DNA of 64,000 nt from Flammeovirgaceae bacterium UBA1842 (GTDB lineage Bacteria > Bacteroidota > Bacteroidia > Cytophagales > Cyclobacteriaceae): NCBI GenBank assembly GCA_002338655.1, contig DDIU01000011.1, positions 15,126 to 79,125 of the forward strand. The letters run 5' to 3'. Under the pieces are notes generated by a model that saw nothing but the letters and a program-made list of their open reading frames with translations, searched no databases and was not told the origin of the DNA. Shown one piece after another: positions 15,633 to 25,130 of this stretch. Position numbers and translations under genes: made by a program. Every line of letters begins with the position of its first letter. The first letter of the stretch is position 1.

Positions 15633-18600
15633 TTAATTCATTAAATAGTTCGCTTCCAATACAGTCATGTTATACTGAAAAAGGGATTTGAGATAATTGG
15701 CTTCAATCGTCTTTGTATTTTCCAACAGTTGGGTGTATTGGAGAAAGTTTATTTCTCCGTTCTGAAAAGCTTTGTTGGCATGATATAAAGTCTCAATCGA
15801 CAGTTTTTTACCAGTTGATTCATAGTAAGTAAGCCCTTCCTCAAATTGTCTTAAATCTGATAGTAATGTCTCATACCTCGACATCAACTGTAACTTGTAA
15901 TTGTAGCTTTCAGACATGAGGATATCTGTCCCTGTTTTTGCCGCTGCTATTTTCGATTTTTGACTTCCAAACCACAATGGAATAGCAACACCCACTTGAA
16001 AACCAGAATAAGATTGAGAGCCTGAGCCCATATTTGTACCCTTAAACACAGAAGCATTTATATCAGGTAGCATCTTATGTTTTTCCAATACCAATAGTTG
16101 ATTAGATAGTTTCATTGCGTTGGTATAATAGCTAAGTGTTGGGTGGGATACTGTATCAAGTTGCTGGAGGGTAATTCTGTTCAATTGATCATCACTCACT
16201 GTAAAGCTTGTGTCAGACTGTAGCCACTGGTTTAATTTGATGTAGTTCTTTCGAATACTTTCACCAATTTGGCTGAGTTGAATAGAAATCTCTTTTTTCT
16301 TGGTTTCAGCCGTTAACTTTTCCAAATAGTTAGACTCACCCTGTTCAAATCTTCTATTTGCAGCATATTCAAAGGATGTGTATAGACTATCAAGATAGTC
16401 GTAATTCTTACGCATTTGCTGCCAATACACAATTTCATAATAGGCCTTTTGGACTTCTTTAGTAACCATGCGTTTATCCATCATGTACTGGTCTTTGGTT
16501 AATTGCAGTTTGCCCTGCATTACATTTCGCTGAGCACCATAAATCGTAGGGAATTGAAAGGTTTGATGAATTCCCCATACATTTAGCGGAAGGTTGTTAG
16601 GAGCAATATTGTTTTGGTCTTTATTGTAATAAACTTCAGTTTTGTTGATATCTATCGCACTCCCAATAAGTTGTTCACTCTGGTCAATTCTTAGGGCTGA
16701 TGCCTTTAATCCAAGATTATTTTGCAAAGCAATTTCCACTGCCTGATCTACATTGATTTTATGACCCTGACTTTGACCTAAAACAGGGAACCCAAGTAGT
16801 AGAACTAAAATAATCACTACAGCAGGTATTTTAACTTTTGGGAAGTTTCCTTGCCTATCAAAAAGTGCGTAGAGTACAGGCAATACAATGAGTGTAAGTG
16901 CAGTTGCAGAGATGAGTCCACCCACAACAACGGTAGCCAAAGGTCTCTGAACTTCGGCTCCTGCGGAAGTGGAGATGGCCATAGGTAAGAAACCCAATGC
17001 AGCTGCTGAGGCAGTGAGTAAGACAGGCCGTAACCTGTTCTTTGTACCCATGAGTATCCGTTTATTGATGTCTGTGATGCCATGTGCCTTTAGCTCTTTA
17101 AACTCTTCAATCAACACAATACCATTCAATACTGCTATACCAAAGAGTGCAATAAATCCAACCCCAGCGGAAATACTAAATGGAAGGTCGCGTAGGTAAA
17201 GAAGCAATACACCTCCCACTGCTGACATAGGGATGGCACTATAGATAATCAGAGCTTCCTTTACGGAATTGAAAGCGAAATAGAGTAAGATAAAAATCAA
17301 TAGTAGGGCAACCGGAACGGCAATCATTAATCGCTCTTTCGCGGTTCTTAGATTTTCGAATTGACCACCATATTCTATGGTGTATCCAGTTGGTAATTTG
17401 ATTTCTTGATTGATGATTTGCTGAACATCTTTCACTACTGATTCCAAATCTCTACCTCTTACATTGACCCCAACTACAATCCTTCTTTTGGTATTGTCTC
17501 TGGAAATTTTCGCAGGTCCTTTTGTGTAAGAAATAGTAGCAAACTCACTCAATGGTAGCTGATTACCATTTGGAAGTTGGATAGTGGCAGTTTCTATATC
17601 TCGAATATCCTGACGATGGGCGTTGTCAAATCGCACAACTAAATCAAATTGCTTTTCACCTTCAAAGACCGTCCCAGCTGTCTTGCCTGCAAACCCCATA
17701 GTGATAATATCGTTTAGGGCTTCCACGTTCAATCCGTATTTAGCAATCTTGCGCCTATCATACTTTACTGACATCTGGGGCAGTCCAACCACCTTTTCTA
17801 CTATTAAATCAGCAGCGCCATTTACCCCTTTTATCGCCTTCTCTACTTCCACTGCTTTTTTGTATAGAATGTCCAAATCTTCCCCAAAAATTTTAATGGC
17901 TAAGTCAGCACGGACTCCAGTAATCAGTTCATTGAAACGCATCTCGATTGGCTGGGTAAATTCAAAGTCAACTCCGGGCATTTCAGCCAATGCCTCTTTG
18001 AATTTATCGGCCAATTCATCCTTACTTTTTGCTGAAACCCACTCTCTTTTCGGTCTGAGTTTGATAATAACATCACTTTCTTCCATTGACATTGGATCTG
18101 TTGGTACTTCCGCTGCTCCAATTCTGCTTACCACCTGCTCTACTTCAGGGAATTTTTTAAGTATGTTCTCAATTCTTGTGGTGGCAATTACAGTATTACT
18201 CAATGAAGTACCCGTTTTTAATACAGGCTGTATCACGAAATCACCCTCATCAAGTGTAGGAACAAATTCGCCCCCCATTCTTGTAAATAGAAATCCCACG
18301 GACACCAAAAGCATAAATACCATACCCAGAACTAGCTTTTTACTACGTAAAGCCCAGGCAATGGTCGGTTCGTATTTAACTTCCAAGATACGCATGAGCC
18401 TTGAAGAAATGGTTTTCTTGTTTGGATCGGTAGGTTTGATGAATAATGATGCCATAACAGGCACATAAGTAAAACATAGAATCATGGCACCGATTAAGGC
18501 AAAGCAGAATACCAATGCCATAGGTCTAAACATCTTTCCTTCTACACCCACCAATGATAGTATTGGGATAAAGACGATGATGATGATGAGCTGTCCAAAT

Positions 18601-19961
18601 ACAGCGGAGTGCATCATTTTACTTGCTCCTTTATGAGTGATATTATCAATAAAATTTTGTCTTTCGGTTTTTGGTAAAGCCAATAATTCAGTACGTTCAG
18701 CAGTGATTTTAAAAGCTATAAATTCAACAATGATCACAGCTCCGTCAATGATAATTCCAAAGTCGATAGCCCCGAGGCTCATCAAGTTGGCATCTACATC
18801 AAAAATGTACATAAGGGAAAGTGCAAAAAACAATGACATTGGGATTACGGAGGCAACCACTAATCCAGAGCGAATATTTCCCAATAGCAAGACCACTACA
18901 AAAATGACGATTAAGACACCTAAGATTAGATTCTCAGCTATGGTCAAAGTCGTTTTTCCAATCAATTCACTTCTTTCTAAAAAGGGGTTGATGCTAATGC
19001 CCGGAGGTAGTGTCGGTGATATTTGAGCAACCCGGTCTTTTACAGCTTCAATCACCGCATTCGAGTTTGCCCCCTTTAGCATCATTACCTGCCCCAATAC
19101 TTTTTCTCCCTCACCGTTTCCGGTAATCGCACCAAAACGTGTAGCATGTCCAAACCCTACAGTTGCAACATCTTTTATGAAGATTGGGGTACCATTTCTG
19201 TTTTCAATAACGATGTTTTCAATATCTACCAGTGAACCAACCAGCCCCTCGCCTCTGATGAAATAGGTTTGATTTGTTTTTTCTATATACCCACCGCCAG
19301 CAACACTGTTGTTTTTCTCCAAGGCAGAGAAGGTCTGAGCAATAGATAGATTCAGACTTCTTAATTTTTCGGGATTTAGGGCTACTTCATATTGCTTGAG
19401 GTAACCACCCCATGTGTTTACTTCTACCACGCCCTGAATACCGGAAAGCTGTCGTTTTACTACCCAATCTTGAATAGTTCTAACATCGGATAATGAGTAA
19501 TCATCCCAATAGGCTGAGTCTACTTCAATCACATATTGATAAATTTCCCCTAAGCCAGTGGTGATAGGCCCCATAAATGGCTTACCAAACCCTTCAGGTA
19601 TCTTTTCTTCCGCAGCCTTAATTTTCTCAGCAATCAGTTGACGAGGTAGGTAAGTTCCTATGTTGTCATCAAATACTACCGTTACCACCGAAAGGCCAAA
19701 CTTTGATACTGACCGAATCTCTTTTACACTGGGCAGGTTGGCCATTTCCAACTCAACGGGATAGGTAAGGAATTTTTCTACATCTTCAGTGGCCAAATTT
19801 CTGGAAGTAGTAATGATTTGCACCTGATTATTGGTGATATCAGGAACAGCACCAATAGGAATCATGGTAAGCGAATAAAGGCCAAAACCCATAATTCCTG
19901 CTGACAACAAAAGTACAATTAACTTATGCCGGATGCTGTACTGAATGATTCGTTCTAACAT
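15633..19961 (-). CDS. CzcA/CusA-type RND pump fused to a TolC-like channel
   Basis: 1442 residues, against ~1040 for the family. Residues 1-~1030 are a heavy-metal RND pump with 12 membrane helices, two periplasmic loops and GGEFVPTLDEGDFV. A short hydrophobic stretch (VVIILVLLLGFPVLGQ) then leads into ~400 residues of outer-membrane efflux protein (INVDQAVEIALQNNLGL; QTFQFPTIYGAQRN). The TM4 motif DFGIIIDGAVIIVEF matches the divalent-cation (Czc/Cnr-like) signature rather than the DAA form of Cu/Ag pumps, so Co/Zn/Ni export is more likely than copper. The internal hydrophobic segment resembles a signal peptide. Confidence 0.92.
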   Translation of the reverse strand: MLERIIQYSIRHKLIVLLLSAGIMGFGLYSLTMIPIGAVPDITNNQVQIITTSRNLATEDVEKFLTYPVELEMANLPSVKEIRSVSKFGLSVVTVVFDDNIGTYLPRQLIAEKIKAAEEKIPEGFGKPFMGPITTGLGEIYQYVIEVDSAYWDDYSLSDVRTIQDWVVKRQLSGIQGVVEVNTWGGYLKQYEVALNPEKLRSLNLSIAQTFSALEKNNSVAGGGYIEKTNQTYFIRGEGLVGSLVDIENIVIENRNGTPIFIKDVATVGFGHATRFGAITGNGEGEKVLGQVMMLKGANSNAVIEAVKDRVAQISPTLPPGISINPFLERSELIGKTTLTIAENLILGVLIVIFVVVLLLGNIRSGLVVASVIPMSLFFALSLMYIFDVDANLMSLGAIDFGIIIDGAVIIVEFIAFKITAERTELLALPKTERQNFIDNITHKGASKMMHSAVFGQLIIIIVFIPILSLVGVEGKMFRPMALVFCFALIGAMILCFTYVPVMASLFIKPTDPNKKTISSRLMRILEVKYEPTIAWALRSKKLVLGMVFMLLVSVGFLFTRMGGEFVPTLDEGDFVIQPVLKTGTSLSNTVIATTRIENILKKFPEVEQVVSRIGAAEVPTDPMSMEESDVIIKLRPKREWVSAKSKDELADKFKEALAEMPGVDFEFTQPIEMRFNELITGVRADLAIKIFGEDLDILYKKAVEVEKAIKGVNGAADLIVEKVVGLPQMSVKYDRRKIAKYGLNVEALNDIITMGFAGKTAGTVFEGEKQFDLVVRFDNAHRQDIRDIETATIQLPNGNQLPLSEFATISYTKGPAKISRDNTKRRIVVGVNVRGRDLESVVKDVQQIINQEIKLPTGYTIEYGGQFENLRTAKERLMIAVPVALLLIFILLYFAFNSVKEALIIYSAIPMSAVGGVLLLYLRDLPFSISAGVGFIALFGIAVLNGIVLIEEFKELKAHGITDINKRILMGTKNRLRPVLLTASAAALGFLPMAISTSAGAEVQRPLATVVVGGLISATALTLIVLPVLYALFDRQGNFPKVKIPAVVIILVLLLGFPVLGQSQGHKINVDQAVEIALQNNLGLKASALRIDQSEQLIGSAIDINKTEVYYNKDQNNIAPNNLPLNVWGIHQTFQFPTIYGAQRNVMQGKLQLTKDQYMMDKRMVTKEVQKAYYEIVYWQQMRKNYDYLDSLYTSFEYAANRRFEQGESNYLEKLTAETKKKEISIQLSQIGESIRKNYIKLNQWLQSDTSFTVSDDQLNRITLQQLDTVSHPTLSYYTNAMKLSNQLLVLEKHKMLPDINASVFKGTNMGSGSQSYSGFQVGVAIPLWFGSQKSKIAAAKTGTDILMSESYNYKLQLMSRYETLLSDLRQFEEGLTYYESTGKKLSIETLYHANKAFQNGEINFLQYTQLLENTKTIEANYLKSLFQYNMTVLEANYLMN

Positions 19962-20144
19962 TGAAGTGAAGTGTCTACTTTCTGGCGGTTATTAAGAATA
20001 GATAGCTAAATCGTTAATACAAGAACCCACCTTTTAGAATTCACATCCTTTAGCCCTCGCCAATTCTTAACAATATTTGCTTATCTCCAGCGCAAAGAAG
20101 CTCACGCATAGACACTTTTAAAATGACCTATGTTCTCACATTAG

Positions 20145-20158
20145 CTGACTTTGATCAT
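20145..20158. promoter_or_regulatory. FNR/CRP-type box (CTGAC-TTTG-ATCAT)
   Basis: It lies between the CoA-transferase stop and the efflux pump start, 184 bases before the pump ATG. If functional it would act on the efflux operon with a long leader. This is the least certain placement of the set. Confidence 0.4.
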
Positions 20159-20172
20159 TGGTAACAAGTACC

Positions 20173-21456
20173 TCAAACGCTACTTTTAAACCTTTCAAAA
20201 ACTTCCTTTTCAAGATGTTCCTGATGATCAGGATGGGCTATTGATATTAAGGCCTTGGCGCGTTGTTTTAGGTTTTTACCATACAGATCTACCACTCCAT
20301 TTTCTGTAACCACATAGTGTACATGAGCACGTGTGGTGGTTACTCCCGCTCCTTCTTTTAAGAAAGGCACTATTTTAGATAGTCCTTTTGAGGTAACAGA
20401 TGGCATGGCAATAATGGCTTTCCCTCCTTCAGATAAGGACGCACCTCTAATAAAATCCATCTGACCGCCAACCCCAGAATATTGGTATTTGCCTATGGTA
20501 TCAGCACATACCTGGCCTGTGAGGTCGATCTCTATGGCACTGTTAATCGCTGTTACTTTTGGATTCCTTCTTATGATGGCGGTATCGTTGGTATAAGCGG
20601 CCTCCTTCATGTGGATAGTTGGGTTATCATCCATAAACCGATATAGTTTTTCAGAGCCTACAGCAAAACAACTAACGATTTTTCCTGCTTTGACCATTTT
20701 ATCTTCACCTGTTATCACGCCAGATTCAACCAACGGAAGTATGCCATCTGAAAACATTTCGGTATGGATCCCTAATCGTTTGTGGCTTTTAAGATTGGCC
20801 AATACAACATTGGGAATAGCCCCTATACCCATTTGCAGAGTAGCCCCGTCTTCCACAAGTGAGGCGACATGTTTACCTATTCTTTTCTCAATGTCATTAG
20901 CTTCGGGGAGTTCAGTGCTAAAAATCGGTTGGTTTACCTCTATCCCAAAATCAATTTTACTGCGATGAATTATACCATCTCCATGCGTTCTCGGAACGTT
21001 GGGGTTGACTTGAGCAATGACTATTTTGGCAGCTTCCAATGCTGCTAATGTTACGTCAATGGAAGTGCCCAGTGAGCAATAGCCATGTTTGTCAGGCAAA
21101 GACACTTGAATAAACGCTACATCAATTGGTAAAATATTGCGCTTAAAAAGCCAATGAACTTCACTTAAAAATATAGGGATATAATCGCCATTAACGGAAT
21201 TAACCGCAGCCCGCACATTGCCACCAACAAAACAACTGTTTATTTGAAATGCCTGTTTACAAGGGTCTTTGGTGTAAGGCGCATCACCTTCGGTGTGTAG
21301 GTGGAGGATTTCCACAGCCTTAAGTTCACTGTAACGCTGACATAAGGCATCTATCAAAATAGTAGGCGTCATAGCCGCACCTTGTACGAAGAGCCTGCTA
21401 TTGGATTTTATATGTTTTACTGCCTCCTGGGCAGTAGTAAGTCTTAATTTTTCCAT
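20173..21456 (-). CDS. Acetyl-CoA hydrolase/CoA-transferase family protein
   Basis: 427 residues, the full length of the 4-hydroxybutyrate CoA-transferase/acetyl-CoA hydrolase family. GIGAIPNVVL and GGQMDFIRGASLSEGGKAIIAM are the CoA and active-site regions, with HVHYVVTENGVVDLYGKNL near the C-terminus. The enzyme moves CoA between short-chain acids, releasing acetate or feeding butyrate and propionate routes. It begins 16 bases after the COG2836-type gene, so it is probably read with the cbb3 operon. That would link overflow acetate metabolism to low oxygen. Confidence 0.88.
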   Translation of the reverse strand: MEKLRLTTAQEAVKHIKSNSRLFVQGAAMTPTILIDALCQRYSELKAVEILHLHTEGDAPYTKDPCKQAFQINSCFVGGNVRAAVNSVNGDYIPIFLSEVHWLFKRNILPIDVAFIQVSLPDKHGYCSLGTSIDVTLAALEAAKIVIAQVNPNVPRTHGDGIIHRSKIDFGIEVNQPIFSTELPEANDIEKRIGKHVASLVEDGATLQMGIGAIPNVVLANLKSHKRLGIHTEMFSDGILPLVESGVITGEDKMVKAGKIVSCFAVGSEKLYRFMDDNPTIHMKEAAYTNDTAIIRRNPKVTAINSAIEIDLTGQVCADTIGKYQYSGVGGQMDFIRGASLSEGGKAIIAMPSVTSKGLSKIVPFLKEGAGVTTTRAHVHYVVTENGVVDLYGKNLKQRAKALISIAHPDHQEHLEKEVFERFKSSV

Positions 21457-21472
21457 TAATAATATTTAAATG

Positions 21473-22156
21473 TTATTTACAAATAGTGATTTGATCGAAA
21501 CCTGATAGTGCCAATATGGGGCTAAGGTATGGGATGTCTAACGCCAGCCCACGTACTATTAGCAATGATCCCATAAGTAAGGATATGGCAGGGATCACAT
21601 ACTGAAATTGATTTCGGTATCTGGATATCACCCATGATCCGCCCAATGCTATAGCCAACATTATAGGCCAAGTGCCCAGTCCAAACCCAGCCATAAATAG
21701 GGCACCTTGAAATGGGTTGGCCGTAGCCAATGAAGCCGCAATGGCTACATACACGAGTCCGCAAGGTAACAGGCCGTTTAAAAGCCCTAATGAGAACAAA
21801 GTGGAATTGCTATTGCCTTTCACTGCCCCCAGTAGTTTGGATTTCATGGGGGTTAGAATCGTGCTTTGCCATTGGTTTTGAATGATTTTTAGCTTGGGCA
21901 GTAAGGTGATGGAAATAATAATAAGCCCCGCTATAATTGATAGGCTTTGTTGGAAACCAGCAAAGGAAATACCTAAACCGGCCAAGCCAATGATTAGCCC
22001 CAGCGACATGTAACTTATAATTCTACCCGTATGATAAAGAAGATTTTTAAATAAGCCTTTTTTGGTATAATTAACGGCCATTACGATAGGCCCACACATG
22101 CCCACACAATGAAGGCTGCCTACCATTCCTATCAATATGGCACTTATAATAATCAT
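21473..22156 (-). CDS. COG2836-type membrane protein of the cbb3 cluster (TauE/SafE-like)
   Basis: 227 residues with six membrane helices. SLHCVGMCGPIVMA in helix 1 and NGLLPCGLVYVAIA in a later helix are the paired Cys/Met motifs of the family found beside cco genes and implicated in copper handling for cbb3 oxidase. The ATG at 22156 shares one base with the upstream stop (TGATG). Alternative names in databases are sulfite exporter-like or UreH-domain protein; a sulfite role is unlikely here. Confidence 0.82.
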   Translation of the reverse strand: MIIISAILIGMVGSLHCVGMCGPIVMAVNYTKKGLFKNLLYHTGRIISYMSLGLIIGLAGLGISFAGFQQSLSIIAGLIIISITLLPKLKIIQNQWQSTILTPMKSKLLGAVKGNSNSTLFSLGLLNGLLPCGLVYVAIAASLATANPFQGALFMAGFGLGTWPIMLAIALGGSWVISRYRNQFQYVIPAISLLMGSLLIVRGLALDIPYLSPILALSGFDQITICK

Positions 22157-22584
22157 CAAATTACCACCACCTGCTCAGAATAAAACTCCTTACCATCGGC
22201 TGACCAATTGATCTTCACTTTCCAAAAGCCCTTTTCAAAGTCCTTAATATTAAATACCTGAAGGCCATCTTTATCTAATTGCAACTTGTATTTCCTATCA
22301 AGTTTGGCATCTGATGGCCTAAAGAAATGCACCTCACCAATTAGGTTTTTATCAGGGATACTCAGGCTCATGGTACCGATTTTAGCATCTACTTCAATAT
22401 GTGCTTTGTTAGAAAGCCTATTTCCGTTTTCAATACGGTCCATCTGATCTTGATAGGCCAGCTCCTGCACATAATAATCTTCAGCCACAAGGCTAATATT
22501 CTGTCGCATGGAAATGACAACCAAGGTAGCAATAAGCACTACGAATAAAATGAGTGTTAATGTAATTCCATTTCCCCAGTTCAT
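22156..22584 (-). CDS. ccoH: CcoH/FixH-type cbb3 assembly protein
   Basis: 142 residues: one N-terminal membrane helix (about 5-25), the conserved LVAEDYYVQELAYQDQMDRIEN segment after it, and a periplasmic beta domain ending EFYSEQVVVI. FixH/CcoH stabilises subunits during cbb3 assembly. It starts nine bases after ccoG. Confidence 0.85.
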   Translation of the reverse strand: MNWGNGITLTLILFVVLIATLVVISMRQNISLVAEDYYVQELAYQDQMDRIENGNRLSNKAHIEVDAKIGTMSLSIPDKNLIGEVHFFRPSDAKLDRKYKLQLDKDGLQVFNIKDFEKGFWKVKINWSADGKEFYSEQVVVI

Positions 22585-22592
22585 AATAATAG

Positions 22593-24020
22593 CTAATTTA
22601 ATTTTACCTGAATCGGGGCCAGAAATTTTGTCGTTGTTTCTTCAATCAATTCCCCATTGCTATAAATCCCAATCTTCAAACTTGTTTTTGCCTTCATTAA
22701 TTTTTCCCTGGGGATTTTGATAAAGAAAACACCTTCAGCCGAGGCATTGGGCTTTACAATAATTTCCCCGTCCCCTACTTTGGACATTTGAGCCATAGGC
22801 ATATCTTCCACTTTTACCTCCAGTTTCACTTCATCAAATGTTTTATTGACAAACTGAAGGTTATAAAGATTGCTAATTTGTCCATCATCAGTTTTCTGAT
22901 ACAGTTGCCCAGGTACTTTCAGTACGGTTACTTCAATATCAGATCTGGTGGCTAACGAAAACCCCAATATGGCCACCAAAGCCACAAGTACAACTGAATA
23001 AGCTGCCACCCGTGGAGTAAATAATTTTTGCATCCCTTTCTCAATGGCTTCATGTGATGAGTAGCGGATCAACCCTTTGGGTTTGTTGATCTTTAGCATC
23101 ACATCATCACAGGCATCAATACAGGCTGTGCAGTTAACACAGTCCAGTTGGGTACCATTTCTGATGTCAATGCCTGTAGGGCATGCATGTACACATAGTT
23201 TGCAGTCTATACAGTCGCCTTTGTCTTCTTGAATCACGCCTTTTTTTAAGCGGCCTCTCGGCTCACCTCTAAGCCAATCATACATTACAGCTATTGACTT
23301 CTTATCCAACAACACCCCTTGAAGACGGCCATAAGGACATACCGTAACACAAGCCTGTTCGCGGAAGAAGGCAAATACCCAGTAGAAAATCCCGGTAAAG
23401 GCCACAATACCGATAAACCCGGCCATGTTTTTACTTGGCGACTCTGTTACTACTAACAGCAGCTGATCTATCCCAATTAAATAAGCCATTACAGTATGGG
23501 ATATCAAAATGGCTATTGCTATAAAAATAAGGTGTTTTAACCCTTTTTTCCTGATTTTAGCAGCGTTTAAGGGGCCATTGTCCAATTTTCTCTGCTGGTT
23601 GGCATCACCTTCAATCCAATATTCAATTTTACGGAATACCATCTCCATAAATATCGTTTGCGGGCATGCCCAGCCACACCAAACCCTACCAAAAACAACA
23701 GTGAATAAAATAATGAAAACGAAAAATATAATGAGCAGCAAGGCCAACAAGAAAAAATCTTGTGGCCAGAATGCCTGGCCCAGTATGATAAATTTCCTTT
23801 CAAAAACATTTAACAATAAAAAAGGCCTTCCATTGATGGTAATAAATGGGCCACTAAATAAAGTACCCAGTAAGATTATTGTAACCCAAATCCGTGCATT
23901 ATGAAAAGCCCCTTTTGGTTTTTTGGGATATACCCAAATACGCTTGCCCTTTTCATCCACCGTAGCCATGGTGTCACGAAATTCCTCTTCATACTGATAA
24001 AGCTCGTCTTCATGTATCAT
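22593..24020 (-). CDS. ccoG: Cytochrome c oxidase accessory protein CcoG
   Basis: 475 residues with about five membrane helices, WCGWACPQTIFMEMVFRKIE typical of CcoG/RdxA, and two [4Fe-4S] ferredoxin motifs (CIDCKLCVHACP and CVNCTACIDACD). The C-terminal Ig-like domain is the FixG tail. CcoG helps reduce copper for the CuB centre in other bacteria. Nine bases separate it from ccoP. Confidence 0.95.
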   Translation of the reverse strand: MIHEDELYQYEEEFRDTMATVDEKGKRIWVYPKKPKGAFHNARIWVTIILLGTLFSGPFITINGRPFLLLNVFERKFIILGQAFWPQDFFLLALLLIIFFVFIILFTVVFGRVWCGWACPQTIFMEMVFRKIEYWIEGDANQQRKLDNGPLNAAKIRKKGLKHLIFIAIAILISHTVMAYLIGIDQLLLVVTESPSKNMAGFIGIVAFTGIFYWVFAFFREQACVTVCPYGRLQGVLLDKKSIAVMYDWLRGEPRGRLKKGVIQEDKGDCIDCKLCVHACPTGIDIRNGTQLDCVNCTACIDACDDVMLKINKPKGLIRYSSHEAIEKGMQKLFTPRVAAYSVVLVALVAILGFSLATRSDIEVTVLKVPGQLYQKTDDGQISNLYNLQFVNKTFDEVKLEVKVEDMPMAQMSKVGDGEIIVKPNASAEGVFFIKIPREKLMKAKTSLKIGIYSNGELIEETTTKFLAPIQVKLN

Positions 24021-24029
24021 GTCAGTAAT

Positions 24030-24929
24030 TTAGTTATTTACTGCCACTTGAGTGGAATCATTGGATGTAGTTTCTTTAGGTGTGGGTACATATAACTCTC
24101 CTTGAGGTTCTTTAGGTGCTGCGGGTGTAGTACCAACCAAAGTCATAATGTAGGACGATACATTTTGCATTTTTTCTGGTGATAGCGTAGACTCCCATGC
24201 AATCATCCCTTTTTCGGGCACACCTACTTTAATTGTCCTGAAGATATCCTGTATACTACCTCCATGGATCCAATAATCATCCGTTAGGTTTGGGCCGATA
24301 CCCCCACCTCCATCTTCCTTATGACAAGGTGCACAGCTCATGGTAAATACCTGTTTTCCCTGAGCAAGGGCTTCAGGATCATCCACAAAAGCAACGTTAT
24401 TTTCATCAATATTGCTCTTGGGTTGGTCAGCTACCCGCAATAACCTTTGTTCTTCTGCCAATGCCATCTCCGTTTCATATTCTTCGGTCTGTAGTGGCAT
24501 GGTCTTAAAGACATGATATACCCCTAGATAAACGAACGCAAAAATAATGGATAAGTAAAAGAGCCATTTCCACCAAGGTGGCAAGTGATTGTCAAGCTCA
24601 CGTATGCCATCGTAGCTATGGGCGAGTATAACCGTTTCTTCCTCTTCCAGTGGTACGGAATCGTTGGCTTTGGAGATCAACTTACCCCACCAGCTTTGCT
24701 TCTTCTCCACTTCCGCTTTACCCCCTTTTAGTGCTATCTCTTTTTCATAAAATGCCCTTAGCACCTGCAATACAACTATTGCCACTATTAAAACAAGTAT
24801 TGAAATAACGAGAAGAAGCCCCGATACCAAATAAAATGCTTGTGTTGAATTCATATCTTGTGCTTGTACCGGCTGTTGGCCAACAAACATTAAAAACAGA
24901 ATAATTAGTGTAATCCATCTACTTTTCAT
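24030..24929 (-). CDS. ccoP: cbb3 oxidase subunit CcoP, single-haem form
   Basis: 299 residues: signal or first helix (1-23), a second membrane helix (about 28-55), a third (about 115-140, with WWKWLFYLSIIFAFVYLGVY) and one cytochrome c domain with CAPCH and the Met ligand in KGMIAWES. Proteobacterial CcoP carries two c haems; only one CxxCH is present here. The ATG at 24929 overlaps the ccoQ stop (TGATG); a GTG lies one codon earlier. Confidence 0.93.
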   Translation of the reverse strand: MKSRWITLIILFLMFVGQQPVQAQDMNSTQAFYLVSGLLLVISILVLIVAIVVLQVLRAFYEKEIALKGGKAEVEKKQSWWGKLISKANDSVPLEEEETVILAHSYDGIRELDNHLPPWWKWLFYLSIIFAFVYLGVYHVFKTMPLQTEEYETEMALAEEQRLLRVADQPKSNIDENNVAFVDDPEALAQGKQVFTMSCAPCHKEDGGGGIGPNLTDDYWIHGGSIQDIFRTIKVGVPEKGMIAWESTLSPEKMQNVSSYIMTLVGTTPAAPKEPQGELYVPTPKETTSNDSTQVAVNN

Positions 24930-25126
24930 CACTTAAGATTTTTTGTTTTTTCACTTGATTGAATATTATCCTCCTCTAGGGGCATATTTTTCATTGTATT
25001 TATATAGCCATTATCAGCTTTCCAAACCCAAAGTATAAGGCAAACGAAAAAGATGAAAAATATACTTAGTGATATGATTGGCCATATCTCTACATTGTGT
25101 ATTTGTTCGAAATAATGCTTAAACAT
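24929..25126 (-). CDS. ccoQ: cbb3 oxidase subunit CcoQ
   Basis: 65 residues with one membrane helix (about 15-35, IISLSIFFIFFVCLILWVWK), followed by a polar tail. Size and position between ccoNO and ccoP identify it. It stabilises the CcoP interaction in other bacteria. Confidence 0.85.
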   Translation of the reverse strand: MFKHYFEQIHNVEIWPIISLSIFFIFFVCLILWVWKADNGYINTMKNMPLEEDNIQSSEKTKNLK

Positions 25127-25130
25127 GGTG

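Noticed and set aside
15633..19961. Frameshift or assembly error joining pump and channel genes
   Set aside because: The frame is continuous with normal codon use across the junction, and such fusions occur in other Bacteroidota.
19962..20172. Metal-responsive regulator gene beside the efflux operon
   Set aside because: No frame of adequate length; only a possible FNR/CRP-type dyad is present.
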